Source: Tetrastigma voinierianum (taxonomy: Eukaryota; Streptophyta; Magnoliopsida; Vitales; Vitaceae). Taken from it: a stretch of 64,000 nucleotides of DNA. The position numbers and the translations under genes are program-made. Where the stretch lies: the NCBI GenBank assembly GCA_016808115.1, contig JAEQBH010000734.1, positions 992,001 to 1,056,000 of the forward strand, written 5' to 3'. Below are positions 24,081 through 36,374 of this stretch, piece after piece (the first letter of the stretch is position 1; every line of letters begins with the position of its first letter). A model generated the notes under the pieces. It did no database searches. It saw only the letters and a program-made list of their open reading frames with translations, and was not told the origin of the DNA.

Positions 24081-25372
24081 GATTAGTGCCCAAAAAGTGC
24101 TATTTTGAACCCTATTTTTAATAGGTTTTGAGCGCTTTTTGTATACTAATTGTTATAATTAACCCGATTTACACATTATGGTCCCTAATATTTTATTGAT
24201 CGCATTTTGTGGAAAATTTTGCGCTATGGAGCTAATTATGCCTTTAAATTGTTTAGTCGATCTAAGACGAAGAATTCTAGTCAAACTCGCATTTCAAAAT
24301 CAAAGACTGTATGAGTTAGAAGGGAAAATGTGAAGAAAAACACCACTGCAGGAAAGCTTCTCATGCGAGCACTCGTACACAACATGATCAGGCATCCCGC
24401 AGCCCATGTTCTCCTCAAGAGATTTCACGCACTTTTAAGTTTTTACTACACTTTGGTTTTTCTCCTCTAATCTATTTTATTCACTTATGTTTGGATTTGA
24501 TGGTATTTCACTTCGCTTAAAGAGCTATATAAGTCATTTGTATACAATCATTGAGTGGAGACAAATTTTTCGTCAGAATAAAATTAGGGCCTGGCCTCTG
24601 CTTTTCCCTTTCTCCCCCTTTTCTTTCCTTTCCCTAAGAAGCCAAACACACCCTGAGGATGACAACTCAGGATGGTCATTAGGGTCAAGCTTTCCTCCTC
24701 AAGACAGGAGGGTTGTCAATAGGGTTTGGAGGTAACCTATGGTCTCTGCTTTTAACCACTTATTTATAGTTGTTTACGCCTCGCTTCTCACTTAGGTTAA
24801 AACCTTTTACATGCTCTTTAATGTGTATTGCAAGCTGGGTTCAATGGATGTTTCACTAGATCCATTGAGGTCTGCCAGCTTGTCTCCTCATAGTTACTGT
24901 ATAGGTTTTCGAGATGTGTGTTTTCACCCGGTTAGAAACATTTATGCCCATTTAAAATGCTATGTTTCAAAAGGAAAATCTATAGTTTAGTTTTAAAAGA
25001 ATTGAAGCATCCGCTCGAAATGACTATAGGTCATTTTCCCCAACGCGAGGAAATGAACCCGGGGACCCCTCAGTGAACTTTAAAACCCGAATCCAAGAAC
25101 CCAATATTTCAAGGAGACCTCTTTACATTTTATCTATTTAAATTCTGCCAAATATTATCAACTAATCAAGCTTTTATAAATCTAAATCCAAATTGAATTC
25201 ACCATTTTCGACTTCCCCACTCAAATCATTCCACGGCTAGAAACCCATCCCCGTGTTCGACCCTAGATCGCTTATACCGGCAAAGAGAGGGGCCAGGACT
25301 ACTGCAAAGAGGAGTGAAATATAGGATAAAAATTTTGTTGATTCCGATCACCCATCAAGGGTAATTTAATCA
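24081..25372 (+). repeat. 5' LTR of element E
   Basis: 1292 bp, starting TGATTAGTGCCCAAAAAGTG and ending TTTAATCA. It aligns with the 3' LTR (28745-30050) over its length, but with many small indels. Confidence 0.9.
24535..24543 (+). promoter_or_regulatory. TATA box, 5' LTR of E
   Basis: GAGCTATATAAGTC. The 3' LTR reads GAAGGCCACATGCTTC at this place, so that copy of the box is lost. Confidence 0.6.
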
Positions 25373-25374
25373 AA

Positions 25375-25392
25375 TGGCGCCGTTGTCAGGAT
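25375..25392 (+). other. Primer-binding site (tRNA-Asp), element E
   Basis: TGGCGCCGTTGTCAGGAT, two bases after the LTR end. It matches the complement of the plant tRNA-Asp 3' end except at a few positions. Confidence 0.85.
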
Positions 25393-25599
25393 GGTGCCTT
25401 TGTGCATTTGATCGAGATAGGAACACTCTGCGGATCCTCATCACAAGTATCGTGAATTTCTTTTATATTACGTCATTTTTTATTTATTTCAAATACCGTA
25501 AAAAAAAAAAAAAAAAAAATTCTCAGGACTGTTGGGTGTCAGGACAGGTTATTTCTACCGTGGTATTGAATTTTCAAAGGTTTGATAGTGATCAAATGG

Positions 25600-26550
25600 G
25601 AAGAAGCGAGAACAATATAGTGAATATTTAAAGGAGAGTAACCCCATAGATATATGACAATGAGGGACTATAGAACCTTGCATGGCAAAATCCAAGAACT
25701 ATCATGCAAGAAATCCAAATCCAAATAGTCTATGAGGGACTATAGAGACCGATGGATGAGTGCACCCGCTTCATGTTCCCTCAATTTATGCACCTCCCTG
25801 CTTCTCCATATTTTACCTCAACTCCCCTCAGCCACCACAAATTCGCTCAACCCATCCCCGTTGAACAAGCCATCCTAAACTCGAGCAAACAAGTGGATAC
25901 TTACATAGAGCAAAGGGATCGTCTGCACTAATCGTGAAACCGACAATAGAGAGCTATCTCGAACAAAAATTCCGATGGGTTCCAAAGTGAAATTGATCAA
26001 AATTGGACATCCCGCAGGACCCATCTCAAAGCTCACCAACTCGTACCTTTTGTTCATCAAGAGGAAGAAAATCTGTGGGAAGTGTGCCTCGAAAGTGACA
26101 CTAAGGGCGAGGATCAACGTCACCGTAGCTACAAAAGGCCTAGTAGAAAAGATTGAATCCTCAAGCATTGGTGCTGCTATCTGCCTATGCGAGAAGAAGG
26201 AAGTAATCCCCCTGTTGTTGACTGAGGGAGCAGAGGAAGAACACCAAGATCACAATTTACCCCTACCCCCTACTGGCTCAGTTTATATACTGCCTTCACC
26301 TGCACCACAATCCCAACCCAAAGACCTGCACGCCAATGCGCCAGACACCTACGTACCACTCACTGGGGCTGTACATATTGCCCACATCCGCGTAAAACCC
26401 AAACCACAAGACTCCGCTCCCAAACCCATGCTACCATCACCGCCCGTAAAATCTCCCAATAGATTAGTGGCTCAGACAGAATCCGCCACTACATCAAAAA
26501 TAATGGCAACTCCAAGCCACATCGCATGTATACGCTGGTTGGTCTGATTC
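25600..26550 (+). pseudogene. gag remnant of element E
   Basis: Homology with element F (38270-39110) and with the coiled segment of gag in A and I (LQSEI-D....LQYSI-type residues) marks this as a gag remnant. The longest open stretch, 25975-26547 (190 codons), mixes frames relative to F. It runs along the gag-derived sequence in a shifted frame and later becomes Pro- and Ser-rich. The capsid core (CPHHG motif) is absent. Nothing suggests a working protein. Confidence 0.6.
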
Positions 26551-26864
26551 GAGCACTCAACCCCAGATTCGGAGCCCGCCGCCCAAAGCAAATTTCCAAA
26601 TGCCTAAGGAAGTGGTTTGGGGGGAGCACAGTCTCCCACACTTTTTGTTTTAAATTTTTCCTTGTTTTATTTTATTTTATCGTATTTTTATCTTGATTTC
26701 AAGTAATTTTTCTTCTTAGATTTTCTAATTTTTAGTTAATTTTTGTTTTTAGAGATTAATTTTTACTCTTCACAATTTTTCCTAATTTTTCTTGCATTAA
26801 TTTTTTGCACAGGCAAATTTTTGGTGCTCTGGATGGAAAATCGCTAGTGGGCCAGAAAATGGGA

Positions 26865-27190
26865 GAAGTTTTCGCAACTATAGCGAAAATTTCACAATCC
26901 TAGCGAAATGCGAAGATTTTGCTATGGATGAAAATTCTCATGATAGATAAATTCTAGCCCAGCGAAATTTTTGAGACAAATAAATTGAAAAATTTCAAGA
27001 ATGCTACATTGCCAGCTAGCTTAAAAATGCACAACTTATAGCGAAATCAACACTTATATATATATATATATATATAATTTTGATTTTTCAAAAAAAAAAA
27101 TCAAAAATCAAAAAAATTTCGTTTATTAGACATAGCGAAATTTCGTAAACATAGCGAAATTTTCGCTTATGTCAACTTTTCGCAGGCTAA
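26865..27190 (+). repeat. GCGAAA/TTTCGC palindromic cluster in element E
   Basis: More than ten words such as TAGCGAAAATTTC, CCTAGCGAAATGCG, CAGCGAAATTTTTG, CATAGCGAAATTTCG and TTTTCGCTTATG. It is the same vocabulary as the LTR clusters of A and I, but here it lies in the internal region. Confidence 0.75.
27055..27077 (+). repeat. (TA)n microsatellite
   Basis: About eleven TA units inside the palindrome cluster. F has a similar run at 39504-39525. Confidence 0.95.
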
Positions 27191-27994
27191 TGGTACCATC
27201 AGAAGAAAGTAAATTTTTTTCAAGGCTATGGCCCCACTTTTGCCTCCCACTCGCTTTCGCTCATAACTTTTCGATCTAACCCGCTTTAGGGCGTTTTGGT
27301 ACCGTTGAAAGCTTAGAGAGAGTGTAGAATCCAAATATGGCCAGAAAGAATATTTTTGAGATTATTATGAAAGTGTAATCTTAAAAATGTCTAACCTGTC
27401 ACTTTTTCCTTTCTTCCCTAACTTGTTTATTTGAAGCCCAAACGGAGGAATAAGGTGTCGATGGAAAGATTGTGAAGCCCCTATCCAGAAATGACTATTA
27501 ACTATCAAGGAGGTAACACTCCTTTCTAATTTTCCAATCCGAACCCCATTTCACACCGAGATGTTCGGGGTTGGGGGTGAAGAATACATGAAGTGTGGCT
27601 TTTGTGTGCCCATTTTGTGATGTTCAAAGGGGTTTGCCGGGTCCCTTCTATAAAGTCGTTATACTATACAACTTACTTTTTTTCAAAATTTGGACACATT
27701 TTGCAAACTAAAATTTTGTGTCATGGTTTAGCCCATAGTTTGAAAAATTGAAACTTTGTCCAATTCTATTGATGTTAGATTGGTTCCATGCCTAAATGAG
27801 TGGACAATTAGTTGAACTCTTGTTGATTTCGACATTTTTCTTCCACCTTTAGCCAACCACACACCGAGCACATTAGGTTTCAATGATAGGTCGAAAAACC
27901 GGCAACTTCCTTTACTTTGCATAACCTACCCTAGTTTCATCGACCGCCTTAATAGGTTAAGGACCCTCGCGGGAAAGAAGGCCACGCGCTCTCG

Positions 27995-28015
27995 AAAAAA
28001 AAAAAAAAAAAAAAA
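27995..28015 (+). repeat. Poly-A tract
   Basis: Twenty-one consecutive A, followed by GAAAAGAAAAC. F has an A-rich AAAAAG repeat in the same place (40498-40550). Confidence 0.9.
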
Positions 28016-28730
28016 GAAAAGAAAACTAATAAAAATTGCAACGTCACTAAACCCGAGCACTGGCCCGAGGGGCATATGGCGGAAGCCTTAAAGCCCTGCA
28101 GGCTCTAAACCTTCATCGGGCTGGGAGTCACCGACTTAGTGTTCTACATGGGTGGATGGGTGGAGTTTAGCAGTTGTAGGTGCCGGAGTCTCGAAATCAT
28201 TCCGGTTCGAGGTGAAACCCAAGAGTTTGTGGTCGAAAGATCCTTATGACTTGGCTCTAAGCCTTAATTGTCAGGAGCTACCTGGTGAGATCCCCCAAGC
28301 ATGGATTCTTGTGAGGTCGATTCCTCAAGATTAAAAATCTCTACTAAATGAAAAAGAATCGTGGAATAAGAGGTGGTCCCCCGATCTATTTAGGGTCAAG
28401 CTAGCATGCTAGGTCGTAGTAGTAGCCAGTCGGGGGAGAGTGGAGTTTAGCAAAGCTATTGCTGAGGAGCCGATAAAATAAATACTTAGATTTCGTGGAA
28501 GTTCTCTCGGTTGATTCACCAAGAATGAGGCTCTTTGATACCAATTCTCGTATGGCATTCATTCTCTCGAAATGGTTATTGGATAAGGGTTTGATGATTC
28601 TTACTAGTATCAGCATTACTCATTCACAACCTTTTGAAATATAATTTTTTGTAAGTACATTATTTTTTGTTATAGTTTTATATGTATTTTATTACTTTCT
28701 TTCTTTCATTGCTAAGGGACTAGCAATGTG

Positions 28731-28744
28731 TAGGTTGGGGGGTG
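28731..28744 (+). other. Polypurine tract of E
   Basis: GTAGGTTGGGGGGTG immediately before the 3' LTR start TGATTAG. F has AGGTCGGGGGAGTA. Confidence 0.75.
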
Positions 28745-30050
28745 TGATTAGTGCCCAAAAAGTGCTATTTTGAACCCTATTTTTAATAGGTTTTGAGCGC
28801 TTTTTGTATACTAATTGTTATAATTAACCCGATTTACATTACTGGCCTTACTATTTTATTGATCGATTTTGTGGAAAATTTTGCAGCTTTTAGAGCTAAT
28901 TATGCTTCTAAATTGTTGAGTCGATCCAAGCACGAAGAATTCTAGTCAAACTCAGTGATTTCAAATCAAAGATCATATGAAAGTTAAGGGAAAATGTGAA
29001 GAAAAACACCATCGCAGAAAGCTTCATGCGAAGACCGTATTACCAAATTTCCAAAGATCAGGCATCCCGCAGCCCCATGTTCTCCCCGCATTTCACACTT
29101 TTTGTTTTTTGCCATAATTTTGGTTTTTTCTCCTTTCTACCCTTTGTTTTATCTAATTTATGTTTGATTGATGGTATTTCACTGGCTTGAAGGCCACATG
29201 CTTCATTTGTATACACCGTTGAGGGAGACGAATTTTTTACTGTGAAACAAAATTCTAGGGCCTCAGCTTCTCCATTTTTCCCTTTCTCCCTTTCCTTTTT
29301 CCCTAGGTTAACACACCTCCGAGGATGACAACCTCTATGATGGTTGGCTAGGTCGCTTTCCTCCTGAAAAGGAGGGTCATTGCTGTGGTTTGAGGTAACT
29401 CATGGTTCCCTGCTTTTAACGCAGACGATTTATGGTTGTTTACTGCCTCGCTTCTCACTTTTAGTTAAAATCTTTACATGCTCTCTTTAATGTGTATTTG
29501 GCAGTTTTTGAAGTTCAATGGATACTTCTCACTAGTTCCATCGTGAGGCTCGTTAGTCAGTTCTCAATAGTTATCGTGGAGTGTGGTTTTTTGAGATGTG
29601 TTTTCAAATTTGCTAGTGAACATTTATGCCCATTTAAAATGCTGTTTCAAAAGGGAAAATCACAGGTTTAGTTTTTAAAAGCTAAATGAAGATCCTGTCG
29701 AAATGACTATAGGTCATTTTCCCCAACGCGAGAAATGAAACCCTGGGACCCTCAAAGGAACTTTTAAACCCGAATCCAAGAACTCCAACATTTCAAGAGG
29801 ACCTTACATTTTATTTTATTTAAATTTCAGTTTTCCAAACATTATCAATCCACTGTTTTTATAAATTCCCAATATCCAAATTGGAATTCACCATTTTTGA
29901 CTTCACTCAAATCATTTGTACGAAGAAAACTCATCCCTGTGTTCAACCCTAGACCGCTATACCGCAAAGAGCCTTCGACTACTAAGAAGAGGAGGAACAT
30001 AGGATAAAAAATTTGTTGATTCCGATCACCTTACTGTGGCACACAAATCA
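28745..30050 (+). repeat. 3' LTR of element E
   Basis: 1306 bp, starting TGATTAGTGCCCAAAAAGTG and ending CACAAATCA, followed by the resumed ORF of D. Confidence 0.9.
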
Positions 30051-30745
30051 CTTCTTGTTGATGTCAATCCATGCTGGGCTTCGAGGAAAGAAGTGGTCTT
30101 TAGTATATGCGGTAAACTTTGTAAACTTCCCCAATGCCCCAAGTCACAAAATCCAAGGGAAGGTAAATGTGTCAATCTTCACCAAAATGTTTTCTAATAG
30201 CAATTACTTTGACTTATTTCTTCAAATTTCAGTTTATCCACAATGACTCTTCATCATCTAAGTTGTTTAGAGTGCCTTGTTCTCAATTTCAAATTTTTCA
30301 TTTTCACCTTCTTTCCACGTATTTCGGATAGGAAATTTCGCATTAATCGCTTCAAAGGAGTATCAATGCATTCATCGATTTGGCAAAGTGTTACTAGAGA
30401 GGTCCTAGAGAATTTTTCCCTTGGAATGGTCGGGACTCAAGTGTCCTATTCTGAGTCTTCTACATTTTCAATCTAGCACCAGTGCTCGACTGGAAGGCAT
30501 CTAAACCGAAATTTCTCATGAAGATTAATCATCTTCTTTGCTCCCTTCCATGTGATAGAAATCCGCTTCCTTAACAGAGACAAACTCTTCTTCCTCTTGA
30601 AATGTGGGACGGAACTCCCTTGATAAGGCAATACCCTTGTTCCATGAGTGAGTCATTGTAAATTCGTTGGTCCAATTTATAAAGAAGTAGTTCAAGCTTA
30701 GCTTCTATGGAGGCAAATCTATCTTTCTATTGAATGTTCCTCCAT
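30051..30745 (-). pseudogene. Small ORF of D, N-terminal half
   Basis: Probable start ATG at 30743-30745 (minus), in the same context as MEEHS.. of C. It shows the Leu/Glu-rich N-terminus (IEAKLELLLYKLD-like), then ENILVKIDTFTFP, before element E interrupts it. Frame breaks are present. It is part of the same decayed ORF as 23691-24080. There is no protease active-site motif. Confidence 0.6.
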
Positions 30746-30922
30746 AAGTAACAACAAATAAGAAGAAAACAAAAGAAAATAAAGTACAAAATACTAATAA
30801 AAATTAACTAAGAAACAAATCACAACCAAAAAGATAAAAATAAAAATTGCCTAAATTAGCAAATTACTCGTTTTTCAAAATGTCAACTTCCAATGAGAGA
30901 AAGTGAACGGCGCCAAAAACTT
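30746..30922 (-). other. Leader and outer primer-binding site of D
   Basis: The reverse strand at 30901-30916 reads TGGCGCCGTTCACTTT: only the first 10 bases match tRNA-Asp. It lies a few bases from the LTR end TGTAAAGAG (30923) and must be the site that defined the present LTR end. Confidence 0.65.
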
Positions 30923-30980
30923 GTAAAGAGACCAAAAGACATATACAAATTTATGACACTATTACCAAAGGACTATTGTC

Positions 30981-31001
30981 TAATCCCCGACAACGGCGCC
31001 A
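30981..31001 (-). other. Fossil primer-binding site inside the 5' LTR of D
   Basis: The reverse strand reads TGGCGCCGTTGTCGGGGATTA, almost a full match to the complement of the tRNA-Asp 3' end and better than the outer site. It sits 58-78 bp inside the LTR end and is present in both LTRs. Confidence 0.85.
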
Positions 31002-32601
31002 AAAACTTGTTAAGAGACCAAATGATGTATATGTGAAAATATGGTCAAGGGAGTGAATGTGGTAAATACTCAAAAACTGATTTGAAACAAAAGTAAGTAT
31101 ACTCAAAAACAAAATGAAAAGTATTACTAACACTAAACCCTTTCCGTAGTGCACTGCTCATACAAGTAATAAAGTGGACTCTAGTAGTCCTGACATCGCA
31201 CTCCACGAGGATCGAGGTTCTATAATTGGAATTTGATCACCCCAATTGGTAAAGGGCTTCACTACTTAGGGCGACTAAGTAGGATGTCTAATAAAATCAA
31301 TTTAATTGAAACAAAAACTGATTTAAAACTAATCCTAAAATCTTACCAAAATAATAAATCACTTAATTCTAAAAGGTATGAAGAGAGTCACTGGTTCGGG
31401 ATAACTATTTACAAATAAATTTTGCATTTCTTGAGCATAACATTTGTGAGTGAATGCTGGATTTAAGTCCAAGAGCAATGTAGTATAGCTTAGATTTCTC
31501 CATACACCATACATTTCACTATCTAACACACCATATTCCTTTTCATGACAAATGGGTCTAAATAGCTACTTGTAAAATTTGGCACTTTTTAAGATTTGAT
31601 TGTTTTTCTTTTTCAATACTTCACAACTATTTTTCTCATGATCAAGAATTTTCGCTTCCCCATGTATTGTGATAATGCAAGCCTTCTCCAATGTAATCGT
31701 ATCTCGTCCTTCAAATCTAATAAAATTTTCTATCTCCTTGATTAGATCTTTTGCTAACACTGATCAAGATCCTTTCATTAGACTAAGGAGAAAACCTTGA
31801 TCAACTAAAATTGATACATCATCTAATTAACTCGCACCATGAGTAAATTAGTGATCTATCGAAATAATTTTTCAAAGTTCATTAGTTCCAAGATATTAGC
31901 CTAAATATATTCCTAAGTTACCGCTTTACTCTGTATAGAATTCCATCTCTGCGGTCACTCAGAGGGCCTCTGAAATCAGCAAAGATGTACTCTTTTGGGT
32001 ATAAGCTACTAATATTCGAACAATTCATTAGTATGAAGAGTACCAATTATATAAATTCAAAAAGATTCAAACCTACAAAATAATAACTAAAAACTCGCAA
32101 ATCCGAATGTTCAACAATTAAACCCCAACCCTAGAGGGTGTTTAATGTTCCATTACTGGATTCTAATCATCACTAATCAAACAAAAGTAAGAAAATGAAG
32201 AAAGAAATCAAGAGAAAGAAGAGAAAAACCCAGATTGAGCTTAAATCTTCTCCTCAACAAGAATAAATTGAATATTATCTCGAGTACAAAGACCGAAATC
32301 TCTTCAATAATAGAAATAAAAATCGCAAAGAAAACTAAGAAATGGGCGCTGAGAGAGAAAACCGATGAGAGAGAGAAAATCCAGATTCTTAGCTTCAATC
32401 TTGTCTCAACTCAGTGAAATCAATCTCTATTATACGTAAAGCACCGAAATCTCTTCAATAGAAATAAAAATCTGCTCTAAAACTACTCTAAAATCTAAAA
32501 CAAATCAAAATCTACAAAAACTGGAAAAATGGCAGTCTAGAGAGAGAAACCCCATGAGAGAGGCTCTCCAATCTTCCCGCTTGCCTCTTACCTAAAAACG
32601 A

Positions 32602-32611
32602 GTATATATAT
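32602..32611 (-). promoter_or_regulatory. TATA box, 5' LTR of D
   Basis: The reverse strand reads CCATATATATACTCG, the same as in the 3' LTR of D and in C. Confidence 0.55.
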
Positions 32612-32684
32612 GGTCCTAGGGTGAAATGTGGGCTTGAAATTAGGTCAAAATATCAATTTTCTACTTTTTTAGGTTTCCTCGCAG

Positions 32685-32775
32685 CTGGCTCGGGTCGCGA
32701 CACAGCCCGCGAAGACAAATCGGGTCACATACACCGTCGCGACATCAATTCCGCTGCGACATCAACCGGGTCGCA
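32685..32775 (-). repeat. GTCGCGAC cluster, 5' LTR of D
   Basis: GGTCGCGACAC, GTCGCGACATC and decayed copies (GCTGCGACATC, GGTCGCATC). They lie 75-170 bp upstream of the TATA box in minus orientation. Confidence 0.75.
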
Positions 32776-33147
32776 TCATTTTCTGACAACAACCGATTTT
32801 CTTCAACTCTTGTCAGCCATAACTTCTTCGCTTTAACCCTGGATTGGGCGTGAGTACTCCTTGAAAGCTCTTTGAATTTAGAATGCAGCCATGATGGAAT
32901 TTGAACCATTTGATGTCCAGACAGCAGAAAAATTCATCTTTCCATGGTGCACTATAAGACTCTTGGTTGACTCTTCTTTGAAAATATATTGCTCATTTCC
33001 TCTTGCCAAATCACTTGTTTTTCATCAATAATCCTACAAAAACTAAGTTTATGAAATTCTTATAGAGTTTTACATGAATATGGATATAAAATGCACAAAA
33101 TAGCATGTGAAATGAACTCAAAACATAGATGAGTTTTGCACTCATCA

Positions 33148-34314
33148 ATATGCATATTCCTCTAGTACCAAGATGTTGAGCCTTAAAGAGCCAAAATTTT
33201 GTTTGTAAAAAAAAACCAAGTTTGAAGCCAATAACCTTCCTATACATCACTATCCCTCAATAAAGAACCAAACTCACCCATAACATGAGGATTTGAACAT
33301 AATTGAGAAATGTGGTGAGGAGTTGTCTTTTGGGGAGTTATTTTTCCATAGGAAAATAACTCCAAATCGTTGAAATGGAGTTAAGCTGAAAATCAAAAGA
33401 GGTTGTCAAAAAAAAAAAAAAAAACAGAAAAATATCATGTAAAAACAAAAAGTCAAGGAGGAGCGAGTCTTAGGCCTCGCGTTCTCCCTTCTAAAGCAAG
33501 TAAATCCTGGTAAGGTCTCAACACCCAAGCACTTCGTGCCAATCGTCCGGGAGCCTATTGATTTAAAGCTCGCTGAAGGGTTGGTAGAAAGCTTAAGGGG
33601 GTTTTGACATTGCACCACTCTAATAACCTTTGCCTTTTAAAAGAAAAGGCTTCTTATGTTTGCTGGAAAGAATGCAGCTCAGTGCAGAAAAGCGATATGA
33701 GGAGGGCGGAAGGATGCACCCAAATGCATTTCCTTTGGGGTGTTTGAGAGTGTCACTATGTCATGGTAGAATCGTGATGGAGTAGAGTCACAATTTAAAA
33801 TATATATGTTCGGGTAAGTTTTAGCCTAAAATGACTACTTCAACTACCCCTTACCTAAGCCTTTACATCATGTTTATAAAGACCTACTTGATCTTGAGAG
33901 TTGTGTGCCTACATTAGTGGAGAGTGATAAGAACAATGCTTCATGGAACCTAAATAAATTATCTTAGGAGATCCGCGCACTTACTCCCACCTCATAAACT
34001 CATCTAGCTTGCAATTGTTTGATAGGGGAAGACCATACACACACACAATACCTAGTGAGAACTATGATCTAAATTTGTATATATTATGAGATTAATTCAC
34101 TATTAAAATGAATAAATTATCTTGATCATATTCTCTATATTCCTTATAAGGGTAATTCTTGAGACACATATCACATACCCCTTGCAAAGCTTGATTACTC
34201 AGTTTTGGTTAAATAAAAATGGTGAAATGAACTCTTCGCTTTCATTTGCTTGGGGACAAGCAACTTCTTTCTTTTCTTTGCTTGAGGACAAGCAAACTTC
34301 AAGTTTGGGGTGTT
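33148..34314 (+). other. 3' non-coding internal region of C, second part
   Basis: Resumes element C after insertion D. It is homologous in reverse to 20665-21860 (D) and 48349-49460 (H). It contains an A-run at about 33409-33424 and (AC)n at 34036-34046, and ends with the polypurine tract AAGTTTGGGGTGTT (34301-34314). No gene is supported. Confidence 0.65.
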
Positions 34315-36374
34315 TGATGAGTGCAAACTCATCTATGTTTCTGGAAATTCATTTCTAATTTGGTTTTGTAGGATTATTACGAAAAGCAAGTGACGGCAAG
34401 AAATAAGCAATATATTTCCAAAAGAAGAGTCAACCAGAGTCTCACAGCGCCACTGGGAAGATTAATTTTTCTGTACCATCTGGAACATCAAATGGTTCAA
34501 ATTCCCTCATGGCTTCTCCCATATCTAAAGATCTTTCCAACGAGTACCACACGCCCAAATCCGGAAGTTAAATGAAGCAGTTATGGCCCCGATGTTGGAG
34601 AAGAAAACAGGTTGCTGTCAGAGAAAGTATGTCGCGACCAGAAGTATGCCGCGACTCGAGTATGTCGCAACTAAAACTTGGTCGCGACCAAAAATGCTGC
34701 AGAAACCTAGAAAATGCCGAAAACTGATATTTTGACCTAATTTCAAGCCCATTTCACCCTAGGACCATATATATACTCGTTTTTTAGGTAAAGAGAGCAG
34801 CGGGAAGATTGGAGAGCCTCTCTCATGGGGTTTCTCTCTCTAGACTGCCCATTTTTCCAATTTTTTTGTAGATTTTGATTTGTTTTAGATTTTAGAGTAG
34901 TTTTAGAGCAGATTTTTATTTCAATTGAAGAGATTTCGGTGTTGTATAACAGAGATTCAGATTTCACTAAGGTTCAGACAAAGATTGAAGTTAAAACTGG
35001 ATATTTATTCTTCCTACATGGGTTTTCTCTCTTAAAACTCGCCATTTTCTTAGTTTTAAGCACAGATTTTACATATTTTTAATAGATCTTAGAGTAGTTT
35101 TATATTTTATTTTTATTTCTATTGAAGAGATTTCTGTGGTTGTACTGGGATATTCAATCTATTTAATTGCTATATAAGATTTAAGATCAAATCGGATTTT
35201 TCTTCTTGTCTCTTGATTTCTTTCTTCATTTTCTTACTTTGTTTGATTGGGTGATGATTGAATCCAAAGAATGGAACATTAAACACCCTAGAGGTGGGGA
35301 TTAATTTTTGAACATTCGCATTTGCGCTTTTCGCTATTTTGTGGGTTTGAAAACTGAATTTATATAATTGGTATTGTTCATATAATTAACTGTCGTATTA
35401 GTAAATTATACCCAGTATCGTATCTTTGCTCATTTCAGAGGCCTGAGTGACACAGAGATGATTCCTAAGAGTAAAGAGTGGTAAACTTAGGGGTATAGGT
35501 TAGAATTAATATCTTGAACCAATGAACTCGAAAAATTACTGATAGATCACCAATTTACTCATGGTGTGTGAGATTAATTAGATGATGTATCAATTTAGTT
35601 GATCGAGGTTTCTCCTAGTCTAATGAAAGGATCTTGATCCTGTTAGCAAAGATCTAATCAAGGAGTATAGAAAATTTCCATTAGATTTGAAGGGACGAGA
35701 TACCACTACATTGGAGAAGGTCACGATTATCCCGTCTATGGGCAGAATCTTCGGCCCCATGAAACATTAAGGAAGCATTGAAAAAGAAAAACAATAAAAT
35801 CTTAAAGAGTGCCAAATTTGCTATAAATTATTGTAATTCATTTGTCCTCGAAAAAGGGAATATGGTGTGTTAGATAGTGAAATGTATGGTGTGGAGAAAT
35901 CCAAGGTTATACTACATTGCTCTTGACAAATCTAGCATTCAACCTATAAATGTTGCGCTTCATGAAATGCAAACCGTTTTGTAAATAATTATCCCCATCC
36001 CTAAGGACACTCCTTCATACCTTGCACTAAGTAGTCGCTTATTTGGTAGATTTTTAGGATTAGTTTTAAATCGCTTTGTTTCAATTACATTACTATTCCA
36101 CATCCTATTTGATCGTCTCGACAGTGAAGAGTCCTTGTTATCTGGGTGGATCAAATTCCACCAGAGAGAACTCCAATCCTCGTGGGTATTTATATCCTAA
36201 TTTGGTGAGTCCACTCTTTTATTACCGGCATGACCTGTGCACTTGCGGAAAAGGGGTTGAGTGTTTGTAATACTTTACTTCAGCTTTTTGAGTGCACTTA
36301 CTTTGTTTCAAATCAGTTTTTGAGTATTTACCATTCACTCCCGTGATCATATTTTCATACTTTATTTATCTTCA
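34315..36374 (+). repeat. 3' LTR of element C (single unit)
   Basis: Starts TGATGAGTGCAAACTCATC, has the GTCGCGAC cluster (34627-34695), TATA (34767-34775) and ACATTAAACACC (about 35276), and ends near CTTCA (36374). It has one unit where the 5' LTR has three. Confidence 0.8.
34767..34775 (+). promoter_or_regulatory. TATA box, 3' LTR of C
   Basis: CCTAGGACCATATATATACTCG, about 75 bp after the GTCGCGAC cluster (34627-34695). Confidence 0.55.

Larger units (their letters stand above)
26551..28730 (+). other. 3' non-coding region of element E
   Basis: 2.2 kb with T-rich sequence (26630-26820), a palindrome cluster (26865-27190), a (TA)n run (27055-27077), an A-run (27995-28015) and a GC-richer block (28040-28330) conserved in element F (40560-40860). 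No gene is supported. Confidence 0.6.
24081..30050 (+). mobile_element. Element E: short non-autonomous Athila-like element
   Basis: It consists of 5' LTR (24081-25372), PBS (25375-25392), gag remnant, non-coding 3' region, polypurine tract and 3' LTR (28745-30050), 5970 bp in total. It splits the protease-tail ORF of D: the left flank ends GTGAGCTCCC and the right flank starts CTTCTTGTTGATGTCAATCC, while the uninterrupted version in H (about 50770-50800) reads GTGAGCTCCCCCTTGTTGATG. CTCCC/CTTCT is a probable, imperfect 5-bp target duplication. There is no pol gene, so it depends on another element. It is the most deeply nested insertion in the window. Confidence 0.85.
18422..33147 (-). mobile_element. 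Element D: non-autonomous LTR retrotransposon, inserted in C
   Basis: Minus orientation: 5' LTR 33147-30923, PBS about 30916, small ORF from 30745 downward (split by element E at 24081-30050), 3' non-coding region to 20665, polypurine tract, 3' LTR 20664-18422. LTRs are 2225 and 2243 bp. The net length without E is about 8.8 kb. It interrupts C between CTTTCATAT.. (about 18400) and ATATGCATATTCC (33148). In H the corresponding region, about 49460-49510, is continuous. A clean target duplication is not visible. Confidence 0.8.
30923..33147 (-). repeat. 5' LTR of element D
   Basis: 2225 bp. Low end TGTAAAGAGACC, high end TTTTGCACTCATCA. TATA is at about 32602-32611 and the GTCGCGAC cluster at 32685-32775. 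It matches the 3' LTR 18422-20664. Confidence 0.85.
9980..36374 (+). mobile_element. Element C: non-autonomous LTR retrotransposon with an expanded 5' LTR
   Basis: Order on the plus strand: 5' LTR (9980-15281), degenerate PBS, small ORF (15493-16550), 3' non-coding region (16551-18421, then 33148-34314 after insertion D), polypurine tract and 3' LTR (34315-36374). The internal region without D is about 4.3 kb, as in D itself. The 5' LTR is 5.3 kb because a ~1.55 kb unit is present three times. The 3' LTR has it once (2.06 kb). No RT or integrase is present. Target-site duplication is not clear (CCCAG before, CCGCG after). The 9980 start is homologous to TGATGAGTGCAAACTC at 34315 but eroded. 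Confidence 0.75.

Noticed and set aside
25975..26547. 190-codon open frame as an independent gene in element E
   Set aside because: Its DNA aligns with the gag remnant of F in a different frame. The open frame is an accident of indels.
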